A DNA stretch of 64,000 bases from Fimbriimonadia bacterium. Its GTDB lineage: Bacteria > Armatimonadota > Fimbriimonadia > Fimbriimonadales > GBS-DC. The translations under genes and the position numbers were made by a program. Positions within the stretch are counted from its first letter, which is position 1; each line of letters starts with the position of its first letter. Of the stretch, positions 1 to 8,912 are shown in pieces. Below the pieces are notes generated by a model. That model was not told where the DNA came from, searched no databases, and was given only the letters and a program-made list of their open reading frames with translations. The stretch spans positions 48,006 through 112,005 of the forward strand of contig JAHCHP010000013.1 in assembly GCA_026129765.1 (NCBI GenBank), given 5' to 3'.

Positions 1-935
1 GACTGCTGACCTTCATCTGACATCGTTGATCCTAACGCTTGATTGTATTGGAGATAGAATACCGTGACACTCGTCGCGAGGTAGGATAGATGGGTAAAGT
101 AACTACTGGGAGCGCCGACATAGGGGCGCAATCCGTTGGCAGTCAATACTCCAACGACGGCTTGATCAAACGCGTCATCGCCACTGGACATGATATAGAC
201 ATTAGGCGCTTGTCCTGTGCCGGAAGCGGCCCAAGTCATGGCGTTGCTGAGCAGTCTGCCAAAATTGACGTCGTTGATCTGGGGCAATCCATTCACCGTG
301 CCAAAGTGCAATGCTCTGCCTCCGAAAGGAACTTGCCATCCAGTGAGAACAGGGTTGTTTTCGCCCCCTTCCTCATAGTCGGAACGATAGAACACGGTTG
401 CGCCGGATTTAGGAACAAGAAACGTTTCCGTGCCGCCGATGCTCTCGACCGGCATTGAAAAAGATGCCGGCAACCCTGCATTCAAAATGGGATCAGATGT
501 ACCCAAATTAAACGTAACGGTCTCACTGCCCCGGAAACTTGCATTCGGCTGAATAGCAAAAACGGATTTCATGGAATTGAAACCGCCACTGCCGTGCAGC
601 CAACTCGTCCATTCGCCCGTGACAATGCCTTTGCCAGGGCGCGTCATCCAGTTCAGGATCACTGCTTGACCAGTACCGGGCATATCCCCAGCGCTATAAT
701 TGTGATTAGGTTGAAGATAGATCACATCGATGTTGGATAGATTCTGGGTGCCGGTAAATTGATGATGGGCAACGCCTAATGTCACGGTGTGTCCGCCCGC
801 TTGCAATCGCGACACGACCGCGTTATCTAAAGGAGCATTATCACTGGACATCACATAGACCCGCGCGGACCAGGCAGCACTACTCAAGCCGATGAGCGCG
901 CATAAACAAAAAAACCGAAATGAGTGAAGTGTCAT
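1..935 (-). CDS. Secreted protein with internal repeats, C-terminus cut by window edge
   Basis: An uninterrupted reading frame of 311 codons runs from ATG at 935 off the left edge. The N-terminus is a signal peptide (Arg near the start, hydrophobic core, cleavage near SAAWSA). Right after it comes a segment RVYVMSSDNAPLDNAVVSRL. A related segment, NVYIMSSGDDAFDQAVVGVL, follows about 220 residues later, so the protein seems built of repeated units beginning with a beta-strand and a conserved Met-Ser-Ser. A Rossmann-like or ThuA-like fold is possible but not established. AGAGGA precedes the ATG at about 9 nt and a TATAAT lies at 956-961. No function is assigned. Confidence 0.85.
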   Translation of the reverse strand, partial: MTLHSFRFFCLCALIGLSSAAWSARVYVMSSDNAPLDNAVVSRLQAGGHTVTLGVAHHQFTGTQNLSNIDVIYLQPNHNYSAGDMPGTGQAVILNWMTRPGKGIVTGEWTSWLHGSGGFNSMKSVFAIQPNASFRGSETVTFNLGTSDPILNAGLPASFSMPVESIGGTETFLVPKSGATVFYRSDYEEGGENNPVLTGWQVPFGGRALHFGTVNGLPQINDVNFGRLLSNAMTWAASGTGQAPNVYIMSSGDDAFDQAVVGVLTANGLRPYVGAPSSYFTHLSYLATSVTVFYLQYNQALGSTMSDEGQQ

Positions 936-955
936 TGTTTTTTTTCCTCTGGGAA

Positions 956-961
956 ATTATA
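956..961 (-). promoter_or_regulatory. Putative -10 box of the left-edge secreted-protein gene
   Basis: TATAAT on the minus strand, 20 nt before the ATG at 935, with the RBS between them. No convincing -35 element was seen. Confidence 0.5.
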
Positions 962-1144
962 ACACGATTCTGGCGAAAACGGATAGATGAATATTTTCTG
1001 AATACGAAACATGACAGCTTTACGAGGCGATTTTCTGGGAGATTGAGCTGGGGCAATCCGAGATTGGGGTATCTTACATCCTATCCTCTTTCCCGTTGGT
1101 CATCCTCGCGAAAGCGGGGAAAGCAAGAATTTAGACTTTGAAAA

Positions 1145-1172
1145 GCAGATTCTTCGCTTTGCTCAGAATGAC
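1145..1172 (+). repeat. Interspersed repeat, family B copy
   Basis: The 28-bp element starts GCAGATTCTTCGCTTTGCTC and ends AGAATGAC. An inverted, slightly diverged copy lies at 28950-28976. Both copies are intergenic. Confidence 0.7.
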
Positions 1173-1197
1173 AAGTGAGGCAGAATCCGCCTATCGC

Positions 1198-1272
1198 GTC
1201 ATGCCGAGCGCAGCGTTAATGTCATGCCGAGCGCAGCGTTAATGTCATGCCGAGCGCAGCCGAGGCATCTGC
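1198..1272 (+). repeat. Tandem 23-bp repeat ending in interspersed repeat family C
   Basis: The unit GTCATGCCGAGCGCAGC plus GTTAAT occurs at 1198-1220 and 1221-1243. A third partial unit at 1244 continues into CGAGGCATCTGC. The 29 bases at 1244-1272 are found exactly, inverted, at 17028-17056. No unique spacers separate the units, so this is not a CRISPR array. Confidence 0.85.
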
Positions 1273-1357
1273 TGTTAAGCTCGAAAACTAACGATGCTCC
1301 AAGAAAAACGAGAGGTCCCCTGAACGCATTCCTTCGCAAAATAAAAACAAAAGCCCG

Positions 1358-2230
1358 TCACAGCGACAGCGCGCGCTGAACCAGTGCGGGAATATCCGCA
1401 GGAGTGTCCGCAATGGGAACGCCTGCAGCGGTCAAGGCATCTACCTTCGATTGTGGGCTGCCCTTTCCGCCAGATATGATCGCGCCTGCATGCCCCATTC
1501 GCTTGCCGGGAGGAGCCGTTCTGCCAGAGATAAAACCGATGACAGGTTTGGTCATGGTTTTAATATACTCGGCTGCGTTTTCCTCATCCGAGCCGCCGAT
1601 TTCGCCCGATAGAACCACTACTTTCGTTTGCGGGTCGGCTTCAAACATCGGTATCACATCGATAAAGGTCGTGCCAATAATTGGGTCGCCGCCTATTCCC
1701 ACACACGAGGACTGCCCCAATCCCACCTTACTCAGTTCATTCACGATCTCATAGGTCAAGGTGCCGCTGCGCGAAACGATTCCCACTTCGCCCGGTTGGA
1801 AGAGATCGCCCGGCATAATCCCCACCTTACATTGACCCGGCGTAGTCAAGCCAGGACAGTTCGGTCCGATGAGGCGCGTATTTGGCAGATTGGCGACATA
1901 CTCATTGACACGCACCATATCTTGAATTGGGATTCCCTCTGTAATACAGACAATGAGCGCGATGCCTGCATCGGCGGCTTCCAGAATCGCATCCGCCGCG
2001 AAGGGCGCAGGCACAAAGATGCATGAGACATTTGCTTGGGTTTGTTCAACCGCTTGCCGCACCGTGTCAAAGACAGGGACCCCTTCCACTTCGGAACCGC
2101 CTTTCCCCGGTGTGACGCCGCCCACGACCCGCGTCCCATAGGCGATCATCTGCTGTGTATGAAACTTCCCTTCACTGCCCGTAATCCCCTGCACCAAAAC
2201 CTTCGATTGATTGTCAATTAAAATTGCCAT
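1358..2230 (-). CDS. sucD: Succinyl-CoA ligase (ADP/GDP-forming) alpha subunit
   Basis: This 290-residue protein has the family's normal length. It is the alpha subunit of the TCA-cycle enzyme that interconverts succinyl-CoA and succinate with substrate-level phosphorylation. It shows the CoA-binding N-terminus ([14 protein letters not shown]), the GPNCPGL segment and the C-terminal GHAGAI containing the phosphohistidine. The start is set at 2230 (MAILIDNQ) because GGGAGAG lies just upstream and homologues start there. An in-frame extension upstream would run into the divergent dop promoter region. The beta subunit sucC is not in the window. Confidence 0.97.
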   Translation of the reverse strand: MAILIDNQSKVLVQGITGSEGKFHTQQMIAYGTRVVGGVTPGKGGSEVEGVPVFDTVRQAVEQTQANVSCIFVPAPFAADAILEAADAGIALIVCITEGIPIQDMVRVNEYVANLPNTRLIGPNCPGLTTPGQCKVGIMPGDLFQPGEVGIVSRSGTLTYEIVNELSKVGLGQSSCVGIGGDPIIGTTFIDVIPMFEADPQTKVVVLSGEIGGSDEENAAEYIKTMTKPVIGFISGRTAPPGKRMGHAGAIISGGKGSPQSKVDALTAAGVPIADTPADIPALVQRALSL

Positions 2231-2270
2231 GTTTGTTATCTCTCCCAAAACGCGCGAAAAACGACACCGA

Positions 2271-2276
2271 ATTATA
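2271..2276 (-). promoter_or_regulatory. Putative -10 box for sucD
   Basis: TATAAT preceded by GGG on the minus strand, about 40 nt upstream of the sucD start. It lies in the 131-bp gap shared with divergent dop. Confidence 0.5.
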
Positions 2277-2349
2277 CCCGCCCTTGAAAATTTCAGGAAA
2301 AATCGTAAAATGACGCGCAGAATCATGCGTTCTGACCCCATTTTCCGTG

Positions 2350-2355
2350 TATAAT
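2350..2355 (+). promoter_or_regulatory. Putative -10 box giving a leaderless dop transcript
   Basis: A perfect TATAAT is followed by exactly 6 nt (AGAAGC) and then GTG at 2362. Transcription would begin at or next to the start codon, and there is no Shine-Dalgarno sequence. This box argues against the alternative GTG at 2347, which lies just ahead of it. Confidence 0.6.
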
Positions 2356-2361
2356 AGAAGC

Positions 2362-3864
2362 GTGAATCGAATTGCAGGGATTGAGACTGAATATGGACTG
2401 TATGTAGAGCAAAAAGGCATCGCCGATCAGGTCCTCGAAGCCACCGCCTTGATTCGAAGTTGCCCCTTTCCCGCGGTCCGCTCATGGGATTATCGCATGG
2501 AAGACCCCCGGCGCGATATGCGCGGTTTTCGGGTCGATCATTTGGAAGTAGACCCCCAAGATGCGCAAATCGAACGCGCCAGCCCCGTGCAAATGAGCGA
2601 CCGGGAAATCAAATCCGATCATGTATTGGAGAATGGCGCGCGCCTCTATAATGACCACGCGCATCCCGAATACGCCACTCCCGAATGTCGCAGACTGCTT
2701 GATCTAATCGCGCATGATAAAGCGGGCGAGCGAATCGTGTTGGCATGCGCCCGCGCCTACCATCAGGCAACCGGATACCAACCGACTCTTTACAAAAACA
2801 ACACCGACCATCACGGCAGCAGCTACGGCTGTCATGAGAGTTATACCTTTCCTCGCGAAACGCCTTTTGAGACCCTGAGCCGGACAATGATTCCCTTTTT
2901 GGTCACGCGCATTCTTTATTCAGGCGCAGGCAAAGTGGGCGTAGAAAATGACTCGGCGCGCGTCCCTTACCAACTGTCCCAACGCGCCGACTTCTTTATG
3001 GAAGAGATCAATGTGGAGACGCTTTACCGGCGTCCGCTGTTCAACACGCGGGACGAACCCCATGCGCAGCGCAACCGCTTCCGCCGAGTGCATGTGATCG
3101 CAGGCGACGCGAATTTGAGCGAGTTCACAACCACGCTAAAAGTCGGAACCACGGCGCTTGCGCTGGACCTCATCGAGTCGGGCTGGACGATTCCGTTCAC
3201 GATCCAAGAACCGGTCCGGGCGATCAAGCGTCTGTCCAGGGATATTAAATGGCAATGGATTGTGGAAACGGATCAGACGACAACGATGCCAGCGGTGGAT
3301 TTCCAGCGGCTCTATTTGAAAGCCGCGCAAGAGCGGTTCACTGGGCGCGATGCCGAAACCGACTGGCTGTTGGGCGAGTGGGAAACGGTCTTGGACGATT
3401 TAGAAACCGACCCGAACCGGCTGTCGGATCGGGTCGATTGGGTGGCGAAGCAGCACCTGTTGGAGATGTATATCGATTCCGAAAATCTTTCTTGGGATGA
3501 CCCGGCACTCTTTGCCCTCGATTTGGAGTATCATAATATAGACCCCGACGAGGGACTTTACTACGCGCTCCAGAGCCAACACCAGATGAGGCGATTGATT
3601 AGCGAAGAACATATTGAGCGCGCCATGAGCCATCCCCCAGAGGATACCCGCGCCTTCATACGCGGTCTCTGCGTTCAAAAGTACCCGCGCTTTGTGGAGT
3701 CGCTCAACTGGGAGCGCATCTCTTTACGAGATGAGAACCAATCGGTGAAATTAGACCTGAGCGGATTGGTGAGCGGCAACTTAGAAGTCTTGAATCGCCG
3801 CCTCGCGGAGGCGGAATCACTGACGGCGTTCACGCGCCTGATGAAGGAGGTAGTCAACTTATGA
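2362..3864 (+). CDS. dop: Deamidase/depupylase Dop
   Basis: About 500 residues, carboxylate-amine/glutamine-synthetase-like fold. Dop deamidates the C-terminal Gln of the modifier (Pup/UBact) to Glu and also removes the modifier from substrates. The N-terminus has the ATP/metal-binding GIETEYG. Further on are [15 protein letters not shown], whose Asp matches the Dop catalytic Asp, and [22 protein letters not shown], instead of the PafA-type loop, separates it from the paralogue pafA downstream. It heads the five-gene proteasome operon and its stop overlaps the pup start (ATGA). Confidence 0.93.
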   Translation: MNRIAGIETEYGLYVEQKGIADQVLEATALIRSCPFPAVRSWDYRMEDPRRDMRGFRVDHLEVDPQDAQIERASPVQMSDREIKSDHVLENGARLYNDHAHPEYATPECRRLLDLIAHDKAGERIVLACARAYHQATGYQPTLYKNNTDHHGSSYGCHESYTFPRETPFETLSRTMIPFLVTRILYSGAGKVGVENDSARVPYQLSQRADFFMEEINVETLYRRPLFNTRDEPHAQRNRFRRVHVIAGDANLSEFTTTLKVGTTALALDLIESGWTIPFTIQEPVRAIKRLSRDIKWQWIVETDQTTTMPAVDFQRLYLKAAQERFTGRDAETDWLLGEWETVLDDLETDPNRLSDRVDWVAKQHLLEMYIDSENLSWDDPALFALDLEYHNIDPDEGLYYALQSQHQMRRLISEEHIERAMSHPPEDTRAFIRGLCVQKYPRFVESLNWERISLRDENQSVKLDLSGLVSGNLEVLNRRLAEAESLTAFTRLMKEVVNL

Positions 3865-4049
3865 GAGCTTATGCGGAAGACCGGCTGCAGCGCCCCATTC
3901 CTCAAGACCCCATCACGCGCCCCGGCGGCGACAGCGATGGACCGAAACGACCGGATGTGCGGCGACCCGATACGAATGAACTGATCAAACGAATGAAACG
4001 AATCGACCCCGAACAGGCGAAACGGTATCGCCAGCGCAGTGGTCAATAA
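3861..4049 (+). CDS. pup: Prokaryotic ubiquitin-like modifier, Pup/UBact type
   Basis: 62 residues, highly charged and probably largely disordered, as in the family. The C-terminal half (ELIKRMKRIDPEQAKRYRQR) is predicted helical, the part that contacts the ATPase or ligase in Pup. The last three residues are Ser-Gly-Gln, not the actinobacterial Gly-Gly-Gln. An R-(S/T)-G-(Q/E) end is the hallmark of UBact, the Pup relative of several Gram-negative phyla. Ending in Gln means it must be deamidated by Dop before PafA can attach it to lysines. It is translationally coupled to dop (ATGA) and followed by prcB after 18 nt. Confidence 0.9.
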   Translation: MRAYAEDRLQRPIPQDPITRPGGDSDGPKRPDVRRPDTNELIKRMKRIDPEQAKRYRQRSGQ

Positions 4050-4067
4050 CCTTGAGATTGGAGACTT

Positions 4068-4868
4068 ATGACAAACACGAACACGAATGGCGATTTCAGC
4101 CGCTTAATCGCTGAACATCGAGCCGCTCTGCCCATGAGCGAATCGCTGTCCAGTCATGCGTACGTTTCAGAAGGAATGGCTCCTCATGCGCCGCTGGAAG
4201 TTCATGGCACCACAGTCATTGCGATGAAATTCAAGGGCGGTGTCTTGAATGTCGGCGACCGCAGAGCCACCGCCGCCAATGCGATTATGTATGATCGGGC
4301 GGATAAAATCATTCCCCTGGATGACCACACGCTGGTGGCGATAGCGGGCGCATACGGACGCGCTATCGAGGTGACGCGTTATTTGAAGCATGCCTTCAAG
4401 TATTATTTGCGGAGCCAACTGCAGCCGATGAGTTTGGACGGAAAACTGCAAGAGATATCGCGCGCGCTGGCGGGCAACCTCCCCAACGCGATGAGCGGTA
4501 TCGGGCTGTTTATACCGGTTCTCAGCGCGTATGACCCCGATATGGACACGGGCAGAATCTTCTTCTATGATGCTTCAGGGGCGCGCTTCGAAACCCAAGA
4601 GTTCGCAGCTGCTGGCTCCGGTTCCGAACGTATCCGGGGTGTCTTCGAATATTTGATCAAAACGAAGGGTCCCTTCAGCGAACAGCCTCTGGAAGAGGTG
4701 CTGCAAGATGGACTGCGCTTGCTGGAAATCGCCGCTGACCTCGACTCGGCGACCGGCGGCTATGAAAAAATCCTCCCAACGGCGCGTGCCGTCGATGCCG
4801 GGGGCGTCCGAGAGGTTTCAGAGGAGACTTTGCGGAATCTCATCAAGAAGATGAATCAGGCGAAATAA
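4068..4868 (+). CDS. prcB: 20S proteasome beta subunit (catalytic)
   Basis: 266 residues, an N-terminal-nucleophile hydrolase forming the inner rings of the 20S core. A 47-residue propeptide ends in VHG before Thr48, which becomes Thr1 of the mature subunit. Counting from it, Asp64 (GDRRAT) equals Asp17 and Lys80 (DRADKIIPL) equals Lys33, so all catalytic residues are present. The C-terminal YEKILPTARAVDAGGV fits beta subunits of this type. GGAGA precedes the ATG. It lies between pup and prcA. Confidence 0.96.
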   Translation: MTNTNTNGDFSRLIAEHRAALPMSESLSSHAYVSEGMAPHAPLEVHGTTVIAMKFKGGVLNVGDRRATAANAIMYDRADKIIPLDDHTLVAIAGAYGRAIEVTRYLKHAFKYYLRSQLQPMSLDGKLQEISRALAGNLPNAMSGIGLFIPVLSAYDPDMDTGRIFFYDASGARFETQEFAAAGSGSERIRGVFEYLIKTKGPFSEQPLEEVLQDGLRLLEIAADLDSATGGYEKILPTARAVDAGGVREVSEETLRNLIKKMNQAK

Positions 4869-4874
4869 ACGACT

Positions 4875-5630
4875 ATGCTAACACCTTATGATTTTCAAGA
4901 GAACATCTCGCAGCGCGCCCAGTATATCGAGCAGCGGTTGCGCGAAGGCAGCCCGGTCATCGGCATCAGTTTTACGGACGGGCTTCTGCTTTTCAGTCTA
5001 AAGCGGCGCGGGCGAAAAGTGTATGAAATCTACGACCAATTGATGTTTTCGGCGATTGGCAACCAGTCCGATATCGAGACGATGAGGCTCGCCGCGATTG
5101 ATTTCACCCACAAAGAGGGCTATGCGCGCAGCCCAGATGATGTGACGATCCAACGAGTGGTTGGGTCCGCGCTCAGTCCCGCGCTTAAAAAAGGGTTTGG
5201 CGACGCGATGACAACCCCATTTGTAATGCGATCCATTTTTGCGGAATTGGGACCTCAACCGGAACGTGACCTTTTTTATGTGCTGAATTATGATGGCGAG
5301 TTTTTCCAGCAAGAGCGGTTCGCCGTGGTGGGAGGCTCCTATCAGGCAGAGGATTCGGCAATCAAGTCGTTAGAGGATGCCTATGGTAAGAAGGTCCCGA
5401 CTTTTGAGAAATCGCTGCCCCTGGCGATCATTGCGTGGGGAATCGCGCGTGAGGCGGCGGTGGGCGAAGGCTTGGCTGGCGTGAGCGAAGAACGCGCCCG
5501 CCAGCGCGTGAGAGAGGAAGTAGAATCAGCCTCTTTGGAAGTGGGCGTTCTGGAACGCAATACGACCAAAGAGAGTCGCTTCCGATTGGTGCCGCATGAA
5601 ACGCTTGAAAAATATCTCCAACATCTTTAA
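4875..5630 (+). CDS. prcA: 20S proteasome alpha subunit (gating ring)
   Basis: 251 residues. PrcA forms the outer, non-catalytic rings that gate entry and dock the ATPase. The N-terminus MLTPYDFQENISQRAQYIEQ matches the alpha-type H0 helix and gate region, with no Thr nucleophile or propeptide. It follows prcB after 6 nt and is followed by pafA 13 nt later. The ring ATPase that should feed the chamber (Mpa/ARC) is not in this window. Confidence 0.95.
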   Translation: MLTPYDFQENISQRAQYIEQRLREGSPVIGISFTDGLLLFSLKRRGRKVYEIYDQLMFSAIGNQSDIETMRLAAIDFTHKEGYARSPDDVTIQRVVGSALSPALKKGFGDAMTTPFVMRSIFAELGPQPERDLFYVLNYDGEFFQQERFAVVGGSYQAEDSAIKSLEDAYGKKVPTFEKSLPLAIIAWGIAREAAVGEGLAGVSEERARQRVREEVESASLEVGVLERNTTKESRFRLVPHETLEKYLQHL

Positions 5631-5643
5631 GGGACGTGATAAT

Positions 5644-7119
5644 ATGATCGGTAGACGTGTGTTCGGGATCGAGACAGAATTCGGCTGCTTTGTGCGAGAT
5701 GACCGGGTTGGCACAACCGAGACCGTCGTGGAAAACATCAAAAATTATGCGTTCCACAAGTCTAAACTCGGCTTGATCGACCTGACCGCGCGCGATGAAG
5801 CGTTTGAGCCTGCGCGCAGCGGCGGGTTCTTGATGAACGGCGGACGACTCTATATAGACGCGGTGGGCAGTCATTTGGAGTATGCGACGCCCGAATGCGC
5901 GGGTCTCTTTGATCTCGTGGCGCACGAAAAAGCAGGACACCGCATCGTTACAAATGTCGTGCAGGCACTGGGCTGGGAAGACAAAGTCAGTTTTCACAAC
6001 AATAACGTGGATCACTTCGGCGGACACACGTTTGGCTGCCACGAAAACTATCTTATCCGCGCCGATGACCGGTTCCCGTCCGACTCCATCCAACTGATTT
6101 TGCCTTTCCTCACAACGCGCCAGATTTTCGCGGGCGCAGGGCGTGTGGGCGGTCACCGGTTGGATCACGCGGGCTACCGCCCTTCCCTGTCAGATGTCGC
6201 CGAACATCCCATCGATTTCATTTGGGTCTCCCATGTTTATAATGTGGAACCCGACCCAACCGTTCATTACCAGCTCTCCCAGCGGGCGGACCATATCGTG
6301 CGGGTAACGGCGTCCCGTGTGCGTTTCAACCGCGCCATTATTAACCCGAAATGGGATAGTGTCTACGGCTACCACAATTACCAGCGCCTGCATCTTTTGT
6401 TTGGCGAGGGGAATATGAGCGAATATGCGCACGCCCTGAAGATCGGCACGACCTGTTTGGTGCTGGACTTGTTGGAAGCGCGCGCTTTGCCCAGCTGGCT
6501 TCGCCTGCAAGACCCCCTGCAGACCCTGCGCAGCGTTTCGCGAGACTCCACGCGCAAGTGGATCGTTCAAATGATGGACGGCTCGACCGTCCCTGCCATC
6601 GATATCCAGCGCGCTTATTTACAGCTGGCGCAGAAAAAGTTCAGCGGTCGCGACAGCGAAACCGACTGGACACTCCAGGAATGGGAGTCGGTATTGGATT
6701 TACTGGAAACGGACCCGGAGCGGCTTGAAGACCGAATCGATTGGCTGATCAAGTTAAAAATCCTGCGCGCCTATATGCAGGAAGAGGGCTGGGGCTGGGG
6801 CGATGACGCGCTTCACAGCATCGACTTGGAGTATCACAATGTGAACGCGAACCAGGGGCTTTACTATGCGATGGAGCAGATGGGCGAGGTCAAACGCGTG
6901 ATAGATACCGAGAGAATCGACTCGGCGATCACGAATCCGCCCGCCAATACCCGCGCCGCCGCCCGGGGGCAAGTTATCCGAAAACTGGCAGAGAAACGGT
7001 ACAACCGCTACTATATTGACTGGGACATCGTGTATGTGGATCGGAACCGTCAGGTTGATATGAGAGACCCATTCAATACCTATCAACGCGAGATAGACCG
7101 GTTTGGAGGATTGCTGTAG
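5644..7119 (+). CDS. pafA: Pup/UBact protein ligase PafA
   Basis: 491 residues, paralogous to Dop. PafA phosphorylates the modifier's C-terminal Glu and joins it to substrate lysines. Visible are RRVFGIETEFGCFV (nucleotide/metal binding), GGRLYIDAVGSHLEYATPE with the catalytic Asp, and FHNNNVDHFGGHTFGCHENY. The start at 5644 is preferred because GIETEFG normally lies within the first dozen residues. An upstream ATG at 5596 sits inside prcA. It is the last gene of the operon. Confidence 0.94.
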   Translation: MIGRRVFGIETEFGCFVRDDRVGTTETVVENIKNYAFHKSKLGLIDLTARDEAFEPARSGGFLMNGGRLYIDAVGSHLEYATPECAGLFDLVAHEKAGHRIVTNVVQALGWEDKVSFHNNNVDHFGGHTFGCHENYLIRADDRFPSDSIQLILPFLTTRQIFAGAGRVGGHRLDHAGYRPSLSDVAEHPIDFIWVSHVYNVEPDPTVHYQLSQRADHIVRVTASRVRFNRAIINPKWDSVYGYHNYQRLHLLFGEGNMSEYAHALKIGTTCLVLDLLEARALPSWLRLQDPLQTLRSVSRDSTRKWIVQMMDGSTVPAIDIQRAYLQLAQKKFSGRDSETDWTLQEWESVLDLLETDPERLEDRIDWLIKLKILRAYMQEEGWGWGDDALHSIDLEYHNVNANQGLYYAMEQMGEVKRVIDTERIDSAITNPPANTRAAARGQVIRKLAEKRYNRYYIDWDIVYVDRNRQVDMRDPFNTYQREIDRFGGLL

Positions 7120-7141
7120 GTTTGGAAACACAGCTCTCTAC

Positions 7142-7999
7142 TTACCCATTGAATAAGATTCCCTGTTCCTTGGATAGAGACTCCAATCGTTCCCGATCCC
7201 TTTCCAAGTCATCAAGGTCTTTGGGAGGATTAGGCAAATCGCGGGGCGTTCTCATCATTCTGGGATCGTAGGAGTCTAATTCAGGCGTTGCTGTTTCAAT
7301 ACGCTCTTGGCTCATTTGAATGTAATCAGGATTGAGATCGATCCCCATCCATTGTCTATTCAGAACGCGTGCGACTTTGCAGGTTGTCCCACTTCCAACA
7401 AATGGATCAAGAACCACACCTGCAGGATTAGAGCTCGCCAAAATCATTCTTTCCATTAACGCTTCCGGCTTTTGAGTAGGATGTAATGTACGTTCCGCGC
7501 TGCAATAATGGACATGCGAGAATTGCCAGACATCTCCAGGGTTTGCGCCGATCATATTGTTGCGCTCCCGGTAATACTTCTGCGGCACGCGAACCGCATC
7601 CAGATTAAAGATGAAATTCTCAGATTTTGTGAAGTAAAGAATATCTTCATGCCGGGGTGAGAATCCATTTTTTCTGCCCATACCTTGAGTATAGTGCCAA
7701 GTAATCCAGCCGTTGAAAAAAAGTCCGAATTCATCTTCCAATAATGTATAGAGCCTGGCGATAAATCTAAAACCCATAAAGACATAAAGCGATCCTGTCG
7801 GCTTCAGAATCCGCTTTGCTTCGGATAACCAGTTTCTTGTGAAGGCTTCGTATTCTTCCCAAGTCCTTAAATCGCGATTGTTTCCATACTTTTTCCCAAG
7901 ATTATAAGGGGGATCGGCAATGATTAAATCAATACTTTCAGCGGGTAGGCGAGCCATAATTTCTGCTGCATCTCCACAATAAAGAACGTTGGTTTTCAT
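7142..7999 (-). CDS. Type II DNA methyltransferase, probably N6-adenine, beta-class order
   Basis: 285 residues. The catalytic motif DPPYNLG lies at residues 29-35 and the AdoMet-binding DPFVGSGTT at 198-206, so motif IV comes before motif I, as in the beta class. DPPY favours adenine-N6 methylation. HPTQKP is also seen. The central stretch (about 95-165) is the likely target-recognition region. The start overlaps the endonuclease stop (TAATG), so the two are coupled. Recognition sequence cannot be read from the protein. Confidence 0.93.
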   Translation of the reverse strand: MKTNVLYCGDAAEIMARLPAESIDLIIADPPYNLGKKYGNNRDLRTWEEYEAFTRNWLSEAKRILKPTGSLYVFMGFRFIARLYTLLEDEFGLFFNGWITWHYTQGMGRKNGFSPRHEDILYFTKSENFIFNLDAVRVPQKYYRERNNMIGANPGDVWQFSHVHYCSAERTLHPTQKPEALMERMILASSNPAGVVLDPFVGSGTTCKVARVLNRQWMGIDLNPDYIQMSQERIETATPELDSYDPRMMRTPRDLPNPPKDLDDLERDRERLESLSKEQGILFNG

Positions 8000-8760
8000 T
8001 ATTCTTCCTCCACAAGCCATCGGTGGTGTTTTGCTAATTTGATCCAGGCATCTTCTCCACGCGAGCGAATAAACTTGGTATCCAGCATTTGAAGAAATTC
8101 CCAAGTAGTTCGTTTTTTAAGAGATACCGATAATATGTTTCTAAGTTGCAATTGCCCTGTGCCTAATGCAGGATTGTAGCTAATATCTTCTTCAGCGATA
8201 TACTTTAGATCAAATGCTCGGTAATCCAAAATCTCTATAACGCTGTTTATCATGCCCCCGATCGTTTGGTCATCTGATAAATAGGCTTTATGCTTGATAG
8301 AGAGAATAATAAACAGGCAGTTCGGGTCGTTCAGATATTGAGAACGAATCCTCGCATAGGAGGTGATGTTAGGACTTTTCCCCGCTGTGCGGATATCTTC
8401 TGATGTCGTCTTGACATCGATATTGGCATTAATAGGTGATTCACTGTCATTTTTACGCTTAAATTGAACAATTAAATCAAAGAAATCTAATCGTTTCCCC
8501 GATTGTACATGAACGACCTGGTAGTTGGATGGAGAGTTGGAAACCGTTTCCTCAAACTGTTCCAATACCCAAGCCTCAATAATCGGACCGGCTATCTTGT
8601 TGATATTTTCAAGAGGCAAACCTCGCTTCAGGAAGGTGATGCGATAAACACGATTTTTCTGGGTCTTAACAGCCTCCCGCATAACCATGAGTATTTGACC
8701 AAGAACATACTCAGAATTCTCTACATAATCCTCGCTCTCTTGGGGAACTTTGCGAATCAT
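7999..8760 (-). CDS. Probable type II restriction endonuclease of PD-(D/E)XK fold
   Basis: 253 residues. The candidate active site is Asp95 (FFDLIVQF) plus IDVKTT, with Asp115 and Lys117, the D...(D/E)xK pattern of this nuclease fold. After it comes GKSPNITSYARIR. Position supports the assignment: it directly precedes and overlaps the methyltransferase gene. The coding strand is visibly richer in A/T than its neighbours, which suggests acquisition by transfer. No specificity is proposed. Another nuclease-related role is possible but less likely. Confidence 0.75.
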   Translation of the reverse strand: MIRKVPQESEDYVENSEYVLGQILMVMREAVKTQKNRVYRITFLKRGLPLENINKIAGPIIEAWVLEQFEETVSNSPSNYQVVHVQSGKRLDFFDLIVQFKRKNDSESPINANIDVKTTSEDIRTAGKSPNITSYARIRSQYLNDPNCLFIILSIKHKAYLSDDQTIGGMINSVIEILDYRAFDLKYIAEEDISYNPALGTGQLQLRNILSVSLKKRTTWEFLQMLDTKFIRSRGEDAWIKLAKHHRWLVEEE

Positions 8761-8901
8761 AGGAATTTGACCAATCCAACCCTAAGATAATACCCGTTAG
8801 GAATAGAAAACAGGACTTTAGACCCTCGCTTTGGCAGACCGATTTCAGCTACTCTTTTCCCATGTTCAAAAAGGATTGGTTAAGAAACCTCGCTTTTTGG
8901 C

Positions 8902-8907
8902 TATAAT
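8902..8907 (+). promoter_or_regulatory. Putative -10 box, leaderless start of the histidine kinase gene
   Basis: TATAAT followed by TAGAC (5 nt) and ATG at 8913, with no RBS. The same string ATAATTAGACATGG occurs before the patatin gene at 34220 (minus strand). Confidence 0.55.
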
Positions 8908-8912
8908 TAGAC

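Larger units (their letters stand above)
936..1357. other. Repeat-rich intergenic region
   Basis: There is no credible gene in these 422 bases. They hold the promoter and RBS of the leftward secreted-protein gene and then a patchwork of three short repeat families. One is a palindromic piece around 1087-1112 (GTCATCCTCGCGAAAGCGGG). One is a copy at 1145-1172 of a repeat also seen near 28950. The third is a 23-bp tandem array at 1198-1272. The sucD gene ends just beyond the right boundary. Confidence 0.7.

Noticed and set aside
1198..1272. CRISPR array
   Set aside because: The 23-bp units are directly adjacent without unique spacers and there are no cas genes.
2231..2485. N-terminally extended sucD
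   Set aside because: The extra about 85 residues lack family similarity and overlap the dop promoter and start; the ATG at 2230 has a proper RBS.
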